From Gerris lacustris (taxonomy: Eukaryota > Arthropoda > Insecta > Hemiptera > Gerridae), in NCBI GenBank assembly GCA_951217055.1, contig OX578281.1, forward strand, positions 67,024,043 through 67,088,042: DNA of 64,000 nucleotides. Direction: 5' to 3'. The position numbers and the translations under genes were made by a program. Within the stretch, counting starts at the first letter, position 1, and each line of letters begins with the position of its first letter. Below the pieces are notes generated by a model that had not been told where the DNA came from, made no database searches, and saw only the letters and a list, made by a program, of their open reading frames with translations. Shown piece after piece: positions 11,665 to 23,463 of the stretch.

Positions 11665-12185
11665 GTGTTAATAGTTTGCTCTATTACTAATAATAATAAT
11701 TATTATTATTATTAAGAATTGGTGAATATTGAGTATGAAATAATTAAATAAATTGACTGACTCTATCCTAAAAATTTATTATTATTATATTCTGACCCTA
11801 AAATGTGCAGATAAACGAGTAAGAGAGAGTTACTACTAATATTATTTCATATAATAGTTGTTGTAACATATAATATTGTATTGCATCAATATCATTTGCT
11901 ACTTTAATACTAATTTGAGTAATACGTTTATTAATGATATAGAAACCTATCAAATAGTTCTAAATCTTCCGAATGTAACCACATAAGAGATTTGTGGATC
12001 CCGACCTTTTTCAACTCATTAAAGAGATAATTCTGAAAGGTGCTGATCATGATGATAGCCATTTGCAGCTGATTAAGTTGCAAATGGCTATCATATCATT
12101 GTGAGCAACTCCCTTCAGAATGGTCCCTTAAATGGGTTTTTTTTTTAAATTCCGGAGGGCTTTTACACTCAAAGACGCAGGCCAC
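11665..12185. repeat. Microsatellite and 15-bp hairpin region
   Basis: (TAA/ATT)n tracts lie near 11690-11715. A perfect 15-bp stem, TGATAGCCATTTGCA (12053-12067) with TGCAAATGGCTATCA (12079-12093), is separated by 11 bases. Flanking motifs CTGAAAGGTGC and CTTCAGAATGGTCC suggest the core of an old foldback; a looser relative lies near 59625-59715. No gene is seen. Confidence 0.7.
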
Positions 12186-12535
12186 TTAGGTGGGCCCATA
12201 CATATAACCCGGGTTAGGGACCGAAATCTTCACACACTCGTGTGAAGATATGGTCGTTAACAATGACTCCCCCCCCCCCCTAGTTGTATTACAACCAAGA
12301 GTGTCATTATCATGGTTTCCAGGCCGAAACCTGGTGGCGCCACTCATTCGAGGAGCTTCCCATTTGTTTAAACAATGTTGGGTGGACATTGAGCGGGGTG
12401 CCCGGTCTGGGAATCGAACCCAGGAGCTGTGGTCAGAAGCGGTCACCCATGTATTTTCTTACCATGCTCGAGGCTATTTACTTGCCTTATCGCAAGGCGA
12501 GCGCTCTAGACTCCGAGCCACCCAGGACCCAGGCC
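12186..12535 (-). mobile_element. tRNA-derived SINE
   Basis: On the minus strand a polymerase III box A-like sequence, TGGCTCGGAGTCTAGAGCG (complement of 12502-12520), is followed by a box B, GGGTTCGATTCCCAG (complement of about 12408-12422). These are internal promoter elements of tRNA genes and tRNA-derived SINEs. The spacing of about 90 bases is longer than in a tRNA, so this is not a functional tRNA gene. The element begins near CCTGGGTGGCTC and its tail extends towards 12186. A related head occurs at 52965-53150. Confidence 0.6.
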
Positions 12536-12572
12536 CCTAAGTTTTTAATGGGTTAAAAACATAGGCATTTAT

Positions 12573-12666
12573 AAAATCTAGACTTTGTAAATCCCTAAGT
12601 TTCCAACCCTTCAGAATGATCCCTTTAATGGTTTTGAAATTTAGGGATTTACAAAATCTAGATTTT
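12573..12666. repeat. Inverted repeat, about 30-bp arms
   Basis: AAAATCTAGACTTTGTAAAT (starting 12573) pairs with ATTTACAAAATCTAGATTTT (ending 12666), and the pairing continues inward through CCCTAAGTTTC and GAAATTTAGGG. The flanking CTTCAGAATGATCC motif also occurs at 12115, so the SINE probably inserted into an older repeat of this type. Confidence 0.75.
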
Positions 12667-12827
12667 TTAGACTATGACCGCAGGAACCGTACGTCATAGA
12701 AGAACCCTATCTATTTCATTTTATTTGAAATATGTAAATTTAGTTAAATCAAAAAGAATATACACATAATAATTAACCACAAGTACAATTACACGCATAT
12801 TTAGTTATATATGTATAAGTAAGTACA

Positions 12828-13212
12828 GTTCATAGTAATAGTTAGCAGGGTTACTGTATAAATAAGCACAGTTCATAGTAATTGTAGAAAGGGTTACTGT
12901 ATAAATAAGCATATAGTTCATAGTAATAGCAGGGTTACTGCATAAATAAGCACAGTTCACAGTAATAGTTAAAATGGTTACTGTATAAATAAACAAAGTT
13001 CATAGTAATAGTTAGCAGGGTTACTGTATAAATAAGCACAGTTCATAGTAATTGTAGAAAGGGTTACTGTATAAATAAGCATATAGTTCATAGTAATAGC
13101 AGGGTTACTGCATAAATAAGCACAGTTCATAGTAATAGTTAAAATGGTTACTGTATAAATAAGCAAAGTTCATAGTAATAGTTAGCAGGGTTACAGTATA
13201 TACAGACACAGT
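12828..13212. repeat. 170-bp higher-order tandem repeat of ~43-bp monomers
   Basis: A monomer of about 43 bp, GTTCATAGTAATAG...GGTTACTGTATAAATAAGC, occurs in four variants. The four-variant block repeats at exactly 170 bp (12828, 12998, 13168), about 2.3 copies. Variants differ by TAGTTAGCAGGG, TTGTAGAAAGGG, TAGCAGGG and TAGTTAAAATGG. The periodic minus-strand frame is an artefact of the repeat. Confidence 0.93.
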
Positions 13213-13274
13213 TCATCTATCTATAAGATTATATTTCATAATCCATTTAAACATTTGTATGTACTTTCCACAAA

Positions 13275-13279
<5 letters not shown>

Positions 13280-13327
<48 letters not shown>

Positions 13328-13403
13328 TTAAATATATTTATTTTATATAAATATATTTTCTTAATGCAAATCCAAATTTACAGTTAGGGACTAAAAGGAG
13401 TTA

Positions 13404-13477
<74 letters not shown>
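13280..13477. repeat. AT dinucleotide and T-run microsatellites
   Basis: (AT)n spans 13280-13310, followed by a T run to about 13329; a second (AT)n spans about 13406-13477. Confidence 0.95.
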
Positions 13478-13479
<2 letters not shown>

Positions 13480-14705
13480 ATTTATTTAGGATATTTAAAT
13501 TGTTGTAGATATATAGTAAACATGTTTTTCATAGCATGTTTGTACCTACATGTACAAAGTTATAGGTAGTATACATTTTTTTTTTCTTCTTTATTTCATA
13601 GGTAATTTACGTGGATAGTCACATGTGGTTAAAATATATTTCTTAGTACATACACATTGTTATATGAACTATAAATATATATTTTTCCCACATATAAACT
13701 AGATTTCCACATAATTATGTATTACACTATTATATTTTCCATTATTTATGTACAAAGAAACTGGACTTAATAATTTTCTAAAGTGGTCAAACAAGTTCAA
13801 CTTAATAGTTATTACTTTTTTTCATTACAATTTTTATAAGGTATTTTAATAACCGTGCTTACTGAATTATTTATTAATTAATATGGCAATGAATGGCTAA
13901 TTCCTTTATAAATATTAAATAATGAATAACAATAAATCAATTAAAAATTATTATGAGAAAATTTAACGGTTTATAAATTATACTTTGTATCAAATATACA
14001 GAAACTGTAAAAAAAAAAAAAAAAAAAAAAAAATCATTTTTGATATAATAATTAAAATTTTTGATTAGATGTTCCAAATAAAAGTAATATTAAAGATAAA
14101 TTATATAAATAAATGGTTTTTTCATATAAAATAAAAATGATATATATAATATTCTGTATCAAATGAAAAATGTAATCCAATAAAATAAGTTTTATAAATG
14201 ACAATTTTTATCTAATTATATTAAATAAAATTGATAATGTTATATAATAAAAATTATCATATAAAATAAAAATTATATAATATATTTTGTTAAATAAAAT
14301 TAATCATAGTGATAAGAAAAGTAAATTAACAGTGTTATCAGATAAAATTAAAAAATTATAAGATATATACGATAATTGAAGAGATGATTAATTTTAATAA
14401 ACAGCGATAAAAAAAGTAAAATTAATATTGTAATAATATAATTTATAAAATTAATAATAGAGTGAAATTTTTATCTGGCAAATTAATAATGTTATAAAGT
14501 ATTACATTAAATAAAATAAATCTAAAAGATAAATATGGTAATTTAATAAAACTTTTATCTGGCAAATTAATAACGTTATAACGTATAAAATTAATAAAAA
14601 ATAAATCTAAAAGATAAATATGGTAAATTATTAATATTTTAAGTAAATTAAATGGTGACAAATCTAAAACAAATCAAATAAATTAAAAAAATAAAAAATA
14701 AATAA
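13478..14705. other. Very AT-rich stretch, no gene seen
   Basis: About 1.2 kb of A/T-dominated sequence with an A run at 14010-14032 and two loosely repeated ~115-bp segments around 14455-14640 (sharing TTATCTGGCAAATTAATAA). It would lie in the first intron of the minus-strand gene that starts at 15068, if that gene extends left. Confidence 0.5.
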
Positions 14706-14880
<175 letters not shown>

Positions 14881-14998
14881 GTTATGACCTAACAAGCTGT
14901 TGAACGGGACTAAAACTAAACTAAAAAAAAATATATAATAAAATAAAATAAAAAAATAATAATAATATTACAAAGAAAGTATAAAAATAATAACTCAC

Positions 14999-15068
14999 GA
15001 GCAGTGTTAGGGGCAGATGAAGTAGTCTGAAGAAGAACTAGACCAGCTGCTATAATTAAGTATTTCAT
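14999..15068 (-). CDS. First coding exon of a secreted protein (signal peptide); gene incomplete
   Basis: The ATG at 15066-15068 (minus strand) opens a frame encoding MKYLIIAAGLVLLQTTSSA followed by PNTA. That is a textbook signal peptide: a lysine near the start, a hydrophobic core, and small residues (SSA) before a likely cleavage site. The frame ends after 23 codons plus one base at a strong splice donor, CTC|GTGAGT (GT at 14998-14997), giving a phase 1 intron, which is common after signal-peptide exons. Upstream lie about 89 bases of leader and a well-spaced TATA box and initiator. Short signal-peptide first exons with TATA promoters are usual in insect cuticular and other secreted proteins, but the mature protein is not visible, so the family is unknown. 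No later exon could be recognised between 1 and 14.9 kb; they may be small or lie beyond the left edge. Confidence 0.75.
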
Positions 15069-15154
15069 CGTAACACAATTAATTTCGGAATACAACTCGC
15101 TAAGATTACTGTTCTTAGGCTAGTTCCGCTGGTTCTCTAGACTTGAAGCTGAGT

Positions 15155-15185
15155 ACTGAGTCGAGTAATCTTACCCCTATATATA
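15155..15185 (-). promoter_or_regulatory. TATA box and TCAGT initiator for the signal-peptide gene
   Basis: On the minus strand TATATATA (15185-15178) is followed by the arthropod initiator TCAGT (15159-15155). The initiator A at 15157 lies 28 bases after the first T of the TATA box, which is normal core-promoter spacing. Transcription from there gives an 88-89 base leader before the ATG at 15068. Confidence 0.75.
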
Positions 15186-15189
15186 GCTG

Positions 15190-15739
15190 TCGGTCTTTCA
15201 AGGACGATGTTTGGTTTTGCTCTTTGCGGTCGATTCCACTCAGGTTCGCTTTTAGGACTATACATAAATGCATTACAGGATTTAACCACTTTTAAATGAA
15301 ACAGGATAATTTCTAGCTAGGAGCGAGCGAAACCATTTATTTAATATAATCATTTATATAATCGAGTAGTGTCCTGACGATGCACCTCTAAATGATTTTG
15401 TTTATTGCTAAGCTAAGACAAACCACATTTATTCCAATCAAAATGAATGTTTGTATTGATTTGTTGGTCTTCAAATAGATATAATAACTTATCTAAATTA
15501 ATTTACTTAATTTTACTATTTTTCTAAGTAAAAAATTAAGCTGTTTACAGGCTTAACAGCTCTTTACTGTTTAATGTGATACCTAGCAAAGCTTTGTTTT
15601 TGTTCTTTTAAATAATAAATTACAAGATAAAAAGAACTTTTTATATACTACGTTTTTAAATTTTCTGTTGAATAATATGTAATGTTGATAATATAATTGT
15701 CATTGTTATAATATAATGTTAGTGAAATAGTACATTACG
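15190..15739. other. Upstream region of the signal-peptide gene
   Basis: This 550-bp stretch lies upstream of the TATA promoter and may hold its regulatory sequence. No specific binding site was identified. Confidence 0.35.
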
Positions 15740-16310
15740 CGTCGAGTGCGGAAAGTAGCATATTGCATGCGAGTGTGGAGTTTGCACCCGAGCGACAGCG
15801 AGGGTAGTAAAACCACACGAGCAATGCAAAATGCCGTTTTCGCACGAGTTGCGTACCGTACTTTATCTACGATTGTTAGATTTAAATAATAAATACAGAA
15901 AAAAATAAACTTGCTGTATGTAAGTTCGTATCTCTCTCTTGATAAAGATGGCATTAATTCTTGAGTTGTATTTTTTGCCGAATTAATTATTTCTGGCGGA
16001 GTATTATTCTCCACATTTTCGTCAAAGTCACTTGATTCACTAATTGTTTTTCACTAAAATCTCGATATAAACAGTTACTTTAATAAAAGAACAGCAAATT
16101 AGTTTTGTTAAATGTAAACAAACTCGCTAATCGTGCGTAAAGCTGAAGAATTCCTCTTCTTTACCGCGCTAGCGTGGTAAAGAAGAGGAATTCTTCAGAA
16201 CTATGAGACGCGCATGCGCAATGAATATAAGTACGTAAATAATCATTTTCTACGCATCTAAACAGAGATACAATGTTTATTGTTTATATTTCGTATCAAT
16301 CGTAGATAAA
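15740..16310 (-). mobile_element. Family B repeat with Crypton-like 5' gene fragment and palindrome (copy 1)
   Basis: Read on the minus strand, the element begins TTTATCTACGATTGATACG and ends at CGCACTCGACG. Copies lie at 27316-27882 (minus) and 36079-36608 (plus). Near its start is a 23-bp perfect stem, 16143-16165 with 16176-16198, centred on CTAG and containing GAATTCCTCTTC. Downstream is a reading frame of about 100 codons (15706-16014) with SLSRERYELTYSKF, similar to the N-terminal SAM-like part of Crypton-type tyrosine recombinase proteins. The frame's expected start codon is ATT here, where copy 2 has ATG. The element thus looks like the promoter and first exon of an autonomous transposon, cut off. 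Confidence 0.6.
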
Positions 16311-17340
16311 AAAAATAGTTCCGAATTTATTTACTTCACATAAATGACAACCATATAGAGAGCAGATCTTAAACCTATAAAAGGACAAATCTTTGTACAA
16401 CGGATCTCCCCAACACCGAATCTAAACTGTGCCATTGATATGCCCCCGTGTAGGGACAGTAAGAGAAGAAAAAGAAAAATGTGTACAAGTAAAGAAGTAC
16501 AGATGCATAAAAACTAAACCGATACCTAGGACACAAGTGTAACCAAACCTGGTCGTCACACGTCAATTAATTTATTTCTTTGTTTACTTTTCCTTTTTCG
16601 CTGTCATTCAATGTTAATCTCTTAATAAAAAATCATAAATTTGAAACCCATCAAAATGAAGATTGTAAATATGGGACATGTCAAAACAAATAAAATAACT
16701 TGCGGATTTTTCCGAACTAACTTTCCATACGGCAAAATTTGCTTAAAACGTATTAAATTCTGCTGAAAGATGGCTAAAAGTATTAAAATAATGCATTGTC
16801 ATCGTGTTCTGAGCTATTGTTTCAAATGTCTAGCTACTCGGGGAAGTTAGTTAAAAATCTATTGCAAGATTTGTACTGGACAAACAAACAAACAAACAAG
16901 AAAGGAAGCTAATAAAAACGTAGTAAAAATAAAATACTTTCGATTTAAAGTTAAGTTTATAAGCATGTAAATAGGATCAATTAATTGTGTAGTTATAATA
17001 AGTAAAATCTCTTTTTAGAGATATGAAAGTTTCTAAAAGATATAAAATAATTACAAATAAAAATTTACTTACTAATTTTAAATGTATCTATGACATTTTG
17101 ATATTTGCTGACATTGATAATTATAATTTAAAATCTAGAAACCTAGGGATTCTAGAGAGTTAAAGGTAAAAGCACTTTCTAGCGTCAAAAATAATTATTA
17201 TGTGCATTGGGAGCACCCCTGCATAACCCCCCTCCCCCAGAACTCTTGGCATTGCGTTAAAATTGTATTTTATAATAATTCAATAATTAATTATTGTCAT
17301 TTTCATAGCTTCCTTTAATACAATACATGCGATATTTATA
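16311..17340. other. AT-rich intergenic stretch
   Basis: No gene or bounded element was recognised. Short open frames are without family resemblance. A (CAAA)n-like tract is near 16882. Confidence 0.4.
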
Positions 17341-17560
17341 TTAAGTAGGGTCTGTATGCAAATCCAAGGACCATTGTATTTCTTCGTGTGTCTGTCTGTC
17401 CGTCCGTCCGTCTGTCGCCTGCTCTTACGGCTATACCTTTTGTCTGAGCACTTTGAAATTTGGCATATACGATACGTGTACAGTACCTACCCACATATGT
17501 ATTTTAAAAAAGTCCCGGTGCTGGGGTCTTTTTTCTCTGTATGTCTTCAGTAGTTAATGA
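17341..17560. repeat. Dispersed repeat with CTGT/CCGT tract
   Basis: A CTGTCTGTCCGTCCGTCCG tract near 17390 is followed by a sequence with ACTTTGAAATTTGGCATA. The same layout (CTGT repeats next to a TTGAAATTTGGTA-type phrase) occurs in the family A-related elements at 29850-29965 and 54040-54130, so this is probably a fragment of a related repeat. The open frame is not convincing as a gene. Confidence 0.45.
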
Positions 17561-18151
17561 TAATTGTGTGGGGTATTACCTACATAAAAGAGTAGGTCGA
17601 GCTTATTTCGATGTTCTTATATGTTTATTGTTTATAGTACGGTTCACTGGCAAAAAGTACTTTATCAGAAGTTTTTTTTTGGGTATTTCAAGAATATCAA
17701 ACCCATAGAGTAGTTCAAAGTAGGCTTTTTAGCATTTTAAAAATAATGCGCTGTACGAGGTGGAACGCCCGCTATACGTGATAGCCAGTTGAACTACTAC
17801 TAATATTAACCTAATACGTAATAACAGCACCATCTATAGGTACTACTTAAACAATACAGTGCTGCCTACGAACCCTCGCTGTGTGCTCACTAGCACACAC
17901 TTGACCTGTTTATTTTTCTATAGTTACTTTAGTACAACGTGCCCCCAAAATAGTTTCAGTGAGTGAACTTCCGGAGGAAACCGATTTAGAGATTTTGTGA
18001 ATCCCATCTTTATTTACTAATGAGTTACAAATGAGCTCTCATCATGAAAAACCTTGAAATAATTCCTGATTTCTGTCATGGTCCAAACCATGGAATCCAC
18101 AATATCTCTATAATGCAGTTTTCTCCGGGATATCTAGGCTTATTAGAATTA
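17561..18151. other. Intergenic stretch without a recognised gene
   Basis: Nothing supportable as a gene or bounded repeat was found. Confidence 0.35.
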
Positions 18152-19585
18152 CAGGTGGACCTCGTTAATCCGAACGAATTCAGGCAGAGTCATCCGGATT
18201 AGCGAGGATTGAAAAAAATAAAGTAAAACACTTTAGAAACAAATTGAATATAGATACTGCATTTTTATTAGCGCATACAGAGTGGTCCAAAAGTCTCCCC
18301 CCCCCCCCCCCTCTTAACTTTTGAACGGTTTGAGATAAATTAATGAAACTTCGGGGATCTCTACCATGCAAAGGGAAGTTAGTTAATCGCCCATTAGGGG
18401 CAACTACCCACTTTGCCCTCAGGCCACCCAACAAATTTCAAATTGGAGTGCATATTTTTGATAGCATATTTGGATTCTACTGAGAAAAATAATAAACTTT
18501 TACTTGAAACTTTTTATCTATTTACAATATTTTGGGGCAAAGATAGCAAAATAACCCTTCTGATAATACGTTGTAAAATCTAAACGGTTTGAGATAAATT
18601 AATGAAACTTAAGGGATCCGTACCATGTAAAGGGAAGTTTGTTTTCATGCAATTGCACAGTAGGGGCAACCACCCATTTTGCCCCCAGGCCACCAAACTT
18701 CGAAATTTTAACCTAGAGTGTATATTTTTTGATAGCAGATTTAGATTCTACGGCGAAAAATAAAAATTATTCCCTCAAACTTTTTGTTCTATCTCCAATA
18801 TTATAAAAATGGTAAATTTTAGCGCCTGGGGGAAAAATGGTGGTTGCCCCTAGTATATACACATGAATACACACTTCCCTTTACATGGTACAGATCCCCA
18901 AAGTTTCATTACTTTATTTCTTACCGTTTAGATTTTATAACGATCTAAGTGTTATTTTTTTACTATTTCGAAAGTGTTATTTTGCTATCTTTGCCCCCCT
19001 ATTGGGGGCAAAATATTGGAAATGGAAAAAATAGTTTTAAGTAAAAGTTTATTATTTTTCACCGTAGAATCCAAATATGCTATCAAAAATATACATTCCA
19101 ATTTGAAATTTTGAAGTTGGGTGGCCTGGGGGCAAAGTGGGTGGTTGCCCATAGTAGGCGATTGCATGAAAACAAACTTCCCTTTGCATGGTAGAGATCC
19201 CCCAAGTTTCATTAATTTATCTCAAACCGTTGAAAAGTTAAGAGGGGGGGGGAGACTTTTGGACCACCCTGTATAAAAGGATTAATTAAATGTACCATCA
19301 TCAATGTGATATGTAATTACATATGTAGGATAAACATACGTAATACATACATTTCTAACAGTGCCCAACATGTAGCTAAGTAGCTAGACGGTACACACCT
19401 TTTTAAATTTACATTTTTCCGTCCATTTGAAAAGCTGCTATTGTGCACCGGGTTAGCAAGAATATTCGTAAGAGGCGATTTGCGTTATAAATTTCATTGT
19501 TACAGGCTTTCAGTCTTTATGGTGAACCGTCCGGATTGCCGAGGGTTCCGGATTACCACGTGTCCGGATTAACGGGGTCTTACTG
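18152..19585. mobile_element. Pogo/Tigger-like MITE, interrupted by a second element
   Basis: Ends CAGGTGGACCTCGTTAATCC (18152) and GGATTAACGGGGTCTTACTG (ending 19585) are inverted, with TA on both sides (18150-18151, 19586-19587). CAGT...GACC(C)CGTTAATCCG ends with TA targets are typical of pogo/Tigger elements. The copy is split by the TA-target element at 18278-19271. Without that insert it would be about 440 bp and non-coding. Confidence 0.75.
18278..19271. mobile_element. TA-target element with long inverted, internally repeated arms (family C, copy 1)
   Basis: Ends CAGAGTGGTCCAAAAGTCTC and GAGACTTTTGGACCACCCTG are inverted and flanked by TA. Inside, a unit of about 280 bp containing GGGATCCGTACCATGTAAAG and GCCACCCAACTTCAAAAT occurs twice in one orientation and twice in the other, so the element is a symmetrical four-unit structure. 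A second copy lies at 38680-39723. A frame with ATGAAACTTGG...LPCKGK is conserved in both copies, but it is simply the shared repeat unit and shows no transposase motif. Confidence 0.85.
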
Positions 19586-20202
19586 TAGACTGCGGAAGGC
19601 ACGCTACTGAATCAGGTTTATGGATTTAAAGAAACTGTCTCTCTATACATAAAATAATGCTTATTAAAGTTGAAATTTTATGTTAATAGACAGCTTATTT
19701 GAATCCATTAAAATTACCTCCATCAAGGTTTTTATTCCTGAACTGAGTATATTATGTTTATATTTAGATAGTACGGTTTTTGGTGAGTTTGAACACACTT
19801 ATAATACATATATATGCAGTCTTACAGTTAATTTTAATATTATCAAATTAATTGAACACCCTACAAAATTCTAATTTTGTTAAATTTAACTTCTGCTTTA
19901 TGAATTTTTATTTCTCTTTCTCATATAAACATAATAAAAATGTATTAATAAATTGTCCAGGGGTATGAGTATCAATCACGCGAAATAAGTATTAACTGCA
20001 ACAGTAACCGATTAATAACATATAATTATATCACGTAACTACACAATGTCAAGGCTTTTAACTTCTCCATGAACAGATTGTTCGAATTTCTTAGGCAGTA
20101 AGGCAAATAAATCTACATGATTCGCGGAATGGATGGGGATTTCCACGGATCTTGCGGCTTCGGTTAGATTTATATTGAGAACCAGTTAATTAATCTTGTA
20201 AT

Positions 20203-20204
<2 letters not shown>
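19586..20204. other. Intergenic stretch without a recognised gene
   Basis: No coding or repeat feature was supportable; the 64-codon open frame at 19680 has no family signature. Confidence 0.35.

Positions 20205-20280
<76 letters not shown>
20205..20280. repeat. (AT)n microsatellite
   Basis: About 38 uninterrupted AT units. Confidence 0.97.
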
Positions 20281-20285
<5 letters not shown>

Positions 20286-20532
20286 ATTTTTTTGTTATTA
20301 TTACTTACAAACTCATACGTAAAAAGAGTTCTCTATAAAAAACAAATTATTATTCTGAGTAATAACAACCCAAACAATATACCGACCTTGAAGTTAATAA
20401 GTACTTTATTTTTATAAACACCACTTTTGTATTTATAGTTACGTGATATATTTAAGTAAATGTAACAATTTAATGTAAAATACCTCCGAATATAATTTCT
20501 TTTTATTTATATAATTTTTTTTTTATTTTTTA

Positions 20533-21371
20533 TTTAAGGTATAGTTTCCTTGACTATGAATAAGCATTTTAGTTTCTATTCATGGGTAAAGAATGCCCAA
20601 AATACTCATAGTTACATATTTAAGGTATAGTTTCCTTGTCTATGAATAAGCATTTTAGTTTCTATTCATGGGTAAAGAATGCCCAAAATACTCATAGTTA
20701 CATATTTAAGGTATAGTTTCCTTGTCTATGAATAAGCATTTTAGTTTCTATTCATGGGTAAAGAATGCCCAAAATACTCATAGTTACATATTTAAGGTAT
20801 AGTTTCCTTGTCTATGAATAAGCATTTTAGTTTCTATTCATGGGTAAAGAATGCCCCAAATACTCATAGTTACATATTTAAGGTATAGTTTCCTTGGGTG
20901 TGAATATGTGAAAAATCATTTTAGTTTCTATTGATGGGTATAACTTACCCCAAATAATTACACATTTAAGGTATAGTTTCCTTGGCTATGAATAAGCATT
21001 TTAGTTTCTATTCATGGTTATAATATGCCCCAAATAGTTACATATTTAAGGTAAAGTTTCCCTGGCTATGAATAAGCATTTTAGTTTCTATTCATGGGTA
21101 TAAAGAATGCCCCAAATACTCATAGTTACACATTTAAGGTATAGTTTCCCTGGCTATGAATAAGCATTTTTGTTTCTATTCATGGGTATAATATGCCCCA
21201 AATAATATCATATTTACGGTATAGTTTCCTTGGCTATGAATAAGTATTTTAGTTTTATTCATGGATATAATATGCCCCAAATAATATCATATTTACGGTA
21301 TAGTTTCCTTGGCTATGAATAAGTATTTTAGTTTTATTCATGGATATAACTTGCCCCAAATAATTACACAT
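20533..21371. repeat. 86-bp minisatellite, about 10 copies
   Basis: Units begin TTTAAGGTATAGTTTCCTTG at 20533, 20619, 20705, 20791 and 20877 (exact 86-bp period, nearly identical), then continue in more diverged, shorter units (20965, 21045, 21133, about 21213, about 21293). Each contains AATAAGCATTTTAGTTTCTA. A single detached unit lies at 24038-24112, directly after another array. The identical units at one end and diverged units at the other suggest directional expansion. Confidence 0.93.
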
Positions 21372-22003
21372 TTATTTATTTATTTATTTTTTTATTTTTA
21401 TTGGATGACTAGCGACATGGCCATTTACACCCAAACACAGTTAATTTATACAATTATTCAATCAACAAAGAATAAAAAGGAAAAAAGAGGGGGGAAACAG
21501 ACAAATTACAAAAAAGAAAAAAAAATTACAATTAAAAAGAAAAAAAAAATACAATTAAAAAAAATAAAAAAATAAAAATTAAACAAAGTAGCTGTGGAGA
21601 AGAAAAAAAAAAAAAAAAAAAGGAATAATGGTAATTTAAGTAAAACATTACATAGTAACAGGTGGTACAGTAACGTAAGAAAGACCTAGTAACATAATGA
21701 CATAATAACTTAGTATTGATGAGATACATGAGAAGTTATAGTGGTAAGTAATTAAGTACTAAATATTAAGATAAATTATATAATAAATAATGATAAAAAT
21801 ATGAGGTAAATAAATAAATTGATGAAGATTGGATAGTATTCAGAATATTATACCTTCCTAAGTATAAGATCCATTAAATAAATAGTTAATAAATGATGTC
21901 AATAATAATTTAAGTAATATTGAAATAAGGCCAGAGCCAGATAGAACCATGATTCTGAATTTCCACTAATTTATGGTTTAAGTTCATGTAATTGAGCTCT
22001 CTT
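21372..22003. other. A-rich stretch without a gene
   Basis: Several A runs (21500-21620) and AT-rich sequence. This is the flank into which the 3' end of the minus-strand LINE fragment inserted. Confidence 0.4.
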
Positions 22004-23452
22004 TTTTTTTTTTTTTTTTTTTTTCATAGTTCCTGGAAAATTTCCGCTTCATTTAGATACAGAAAAACTCGTCCGATTATTTTTTCGTCGTCACATAGTG
22101 CCTCCTGTGTTGTTGTTGGAACTTGGTGTTTGTCTCTTAGATCTTGAAGACCTGGGCAGTCACATAGAATATGTGCCACAGTCAGAATTGCATTACATCG
22201 TCTACATTTGGGCACTTCTTTGTCTCTCGAAAATAAATAGCTGTGAGTCAGTCGCGTGTGTCCAATTCGAAGGCGGCATAAAATGTTTTCTTCATGTCTG
22301 TTTTGTTGGTGCGCAGTCGTCAATTTTGAAATTTTTGTTTTTATTGGCCTCAATTTGTTCTCTCTACACAAGTTCCAGTTTTTTTGCCACACCTCCTTTA
22401 TAGCTGCGTTGATAGAAGCATATAAATCTTTAGCGTAGACCACCGTTTGAGTTGGAAGTCCGTCCATTGTTGCGGTTTGTGCCTACCGATCGGCGTTTTC
22501 ATTCCCTGGAATTCCTGAGTGTCCAGCGACCCAGAAGAACTGAGCATTGATTTCATTGTCATGAAGGCATTGTCGGATTTTGAGGACTGTCTGATTTTCA
22601 CTGTACAATTTGCCTAAAGCTTGAAGAGAACTCAAGGAGTCAGAGTAGACAACGATACTTCTTATTCCTTCTACTGCCGCATAATATATTGCTTGATATA
22701 TTCCTTCTAGTTCAATGGTACATATCGAACTTTGCCTCGTGCATGAAAACTGTCTCATAATGGATTCATGTGTGAATGCACATCCACTTCCTTGCTGGCT
22801 CTTTGATCCGTCAGTGTAAAATTTTGCCATATTGTAATGGGTGGAGGGTATTGATATATGTTCTTGTGCGTAGACACCTGGTGCAGTTAGAGCTCTGGTG
22901 CGATTCCCATTCCGACCCGTCTTTGGTTTTTTTACAGCCCATGGAGAGGTATCAGGCTGCCAAAAAATGGAGGGTTGAGGCAACTGTGTTAAGTTATAAA
23001 AATTTAGAAGCTTATTAAATCTTAAATAAAATGGCAATGATCTGAATTTTTTTTGTTTCATAGAGGAGGGTAAATTTTGTGCATTTGAGAAGAGGATGGA
23101 TCATATTGTCCGGGAATTGCAAAATTCGATGTCCATATCGGAGGAGAAGCACGTCACGTCTAGCAGAGAGGGAAGGCTCATTAGCTTCAACAAGGAGACT
23201 TTCGATGGGGCTGGTTTTAAAAGCTCCAGTTGCTAAGCGAATACCTGCATTGTGGACAGCATCCAATCTCACCAGGCATGTTGGTTTTGAACTGCCATAA
23301 ACTATACACCCATAGTCAATCTTTGATCTTATGATTTGACGGTATAAATAAAGAAGTGACGCCCTGTCCGCTCCCCATTTATATGCCTGGATCTGTCGCA
23401 ATAGATTAAGATCTTTCATGCATTTAATACAACATGAATTTAATAATAACAT
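22004..23452 (-). pseudogene. 5'-truncated LINE: RT C-terminal part, RNase H and zinc-knuckle tail
   Basis: Read on the minus strand, the copy starts in the reverse transcriptase thumb region (frame from 23452: KIDYGCIVYGSS, IRLATGAFKTSP). It continues into an RNase H domain with YTDGSK, IELEG, YSDSLSSLQAL and AGHSGIPGNENAD, so the four catalytic acidic residues are kept. It ends in a cysteine/histidine region (LRIGHTRLTHSYLF, CRRCNAI, HILCDCPG) and a poly-A tail (T run 22004-22023). Two lesions disable it: a +1/-1 frame change in an A run near 23050, and an in-frame TAG at 22483-22485 just after the last RNase H motif. The layout fits I-like or LOA-like non-LTR clades. It is recent enough for frames to remain long, but dead. 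Confidence 0.88.
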
Positions 23453-23463
23453 GAAAAAGTAGA

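Noticed and set aside
12805..13166. Two similar periodic minus-strand frames
   Set aside because: They follow the 170-bp higher-order repeat; the periodicity explains the open frame.
18985..19212. 75-codon frame conserved at 38740-38967
   Set aside because: Conservation follows the shared repeat unit of family C; no transposase or other domain motif is present.
22098..22438. Plus-strand frames across the 22-23 kb LINE
   Set aside because: They are antisense to the minus-strand LINE coding sequence, which has the clear motifs.
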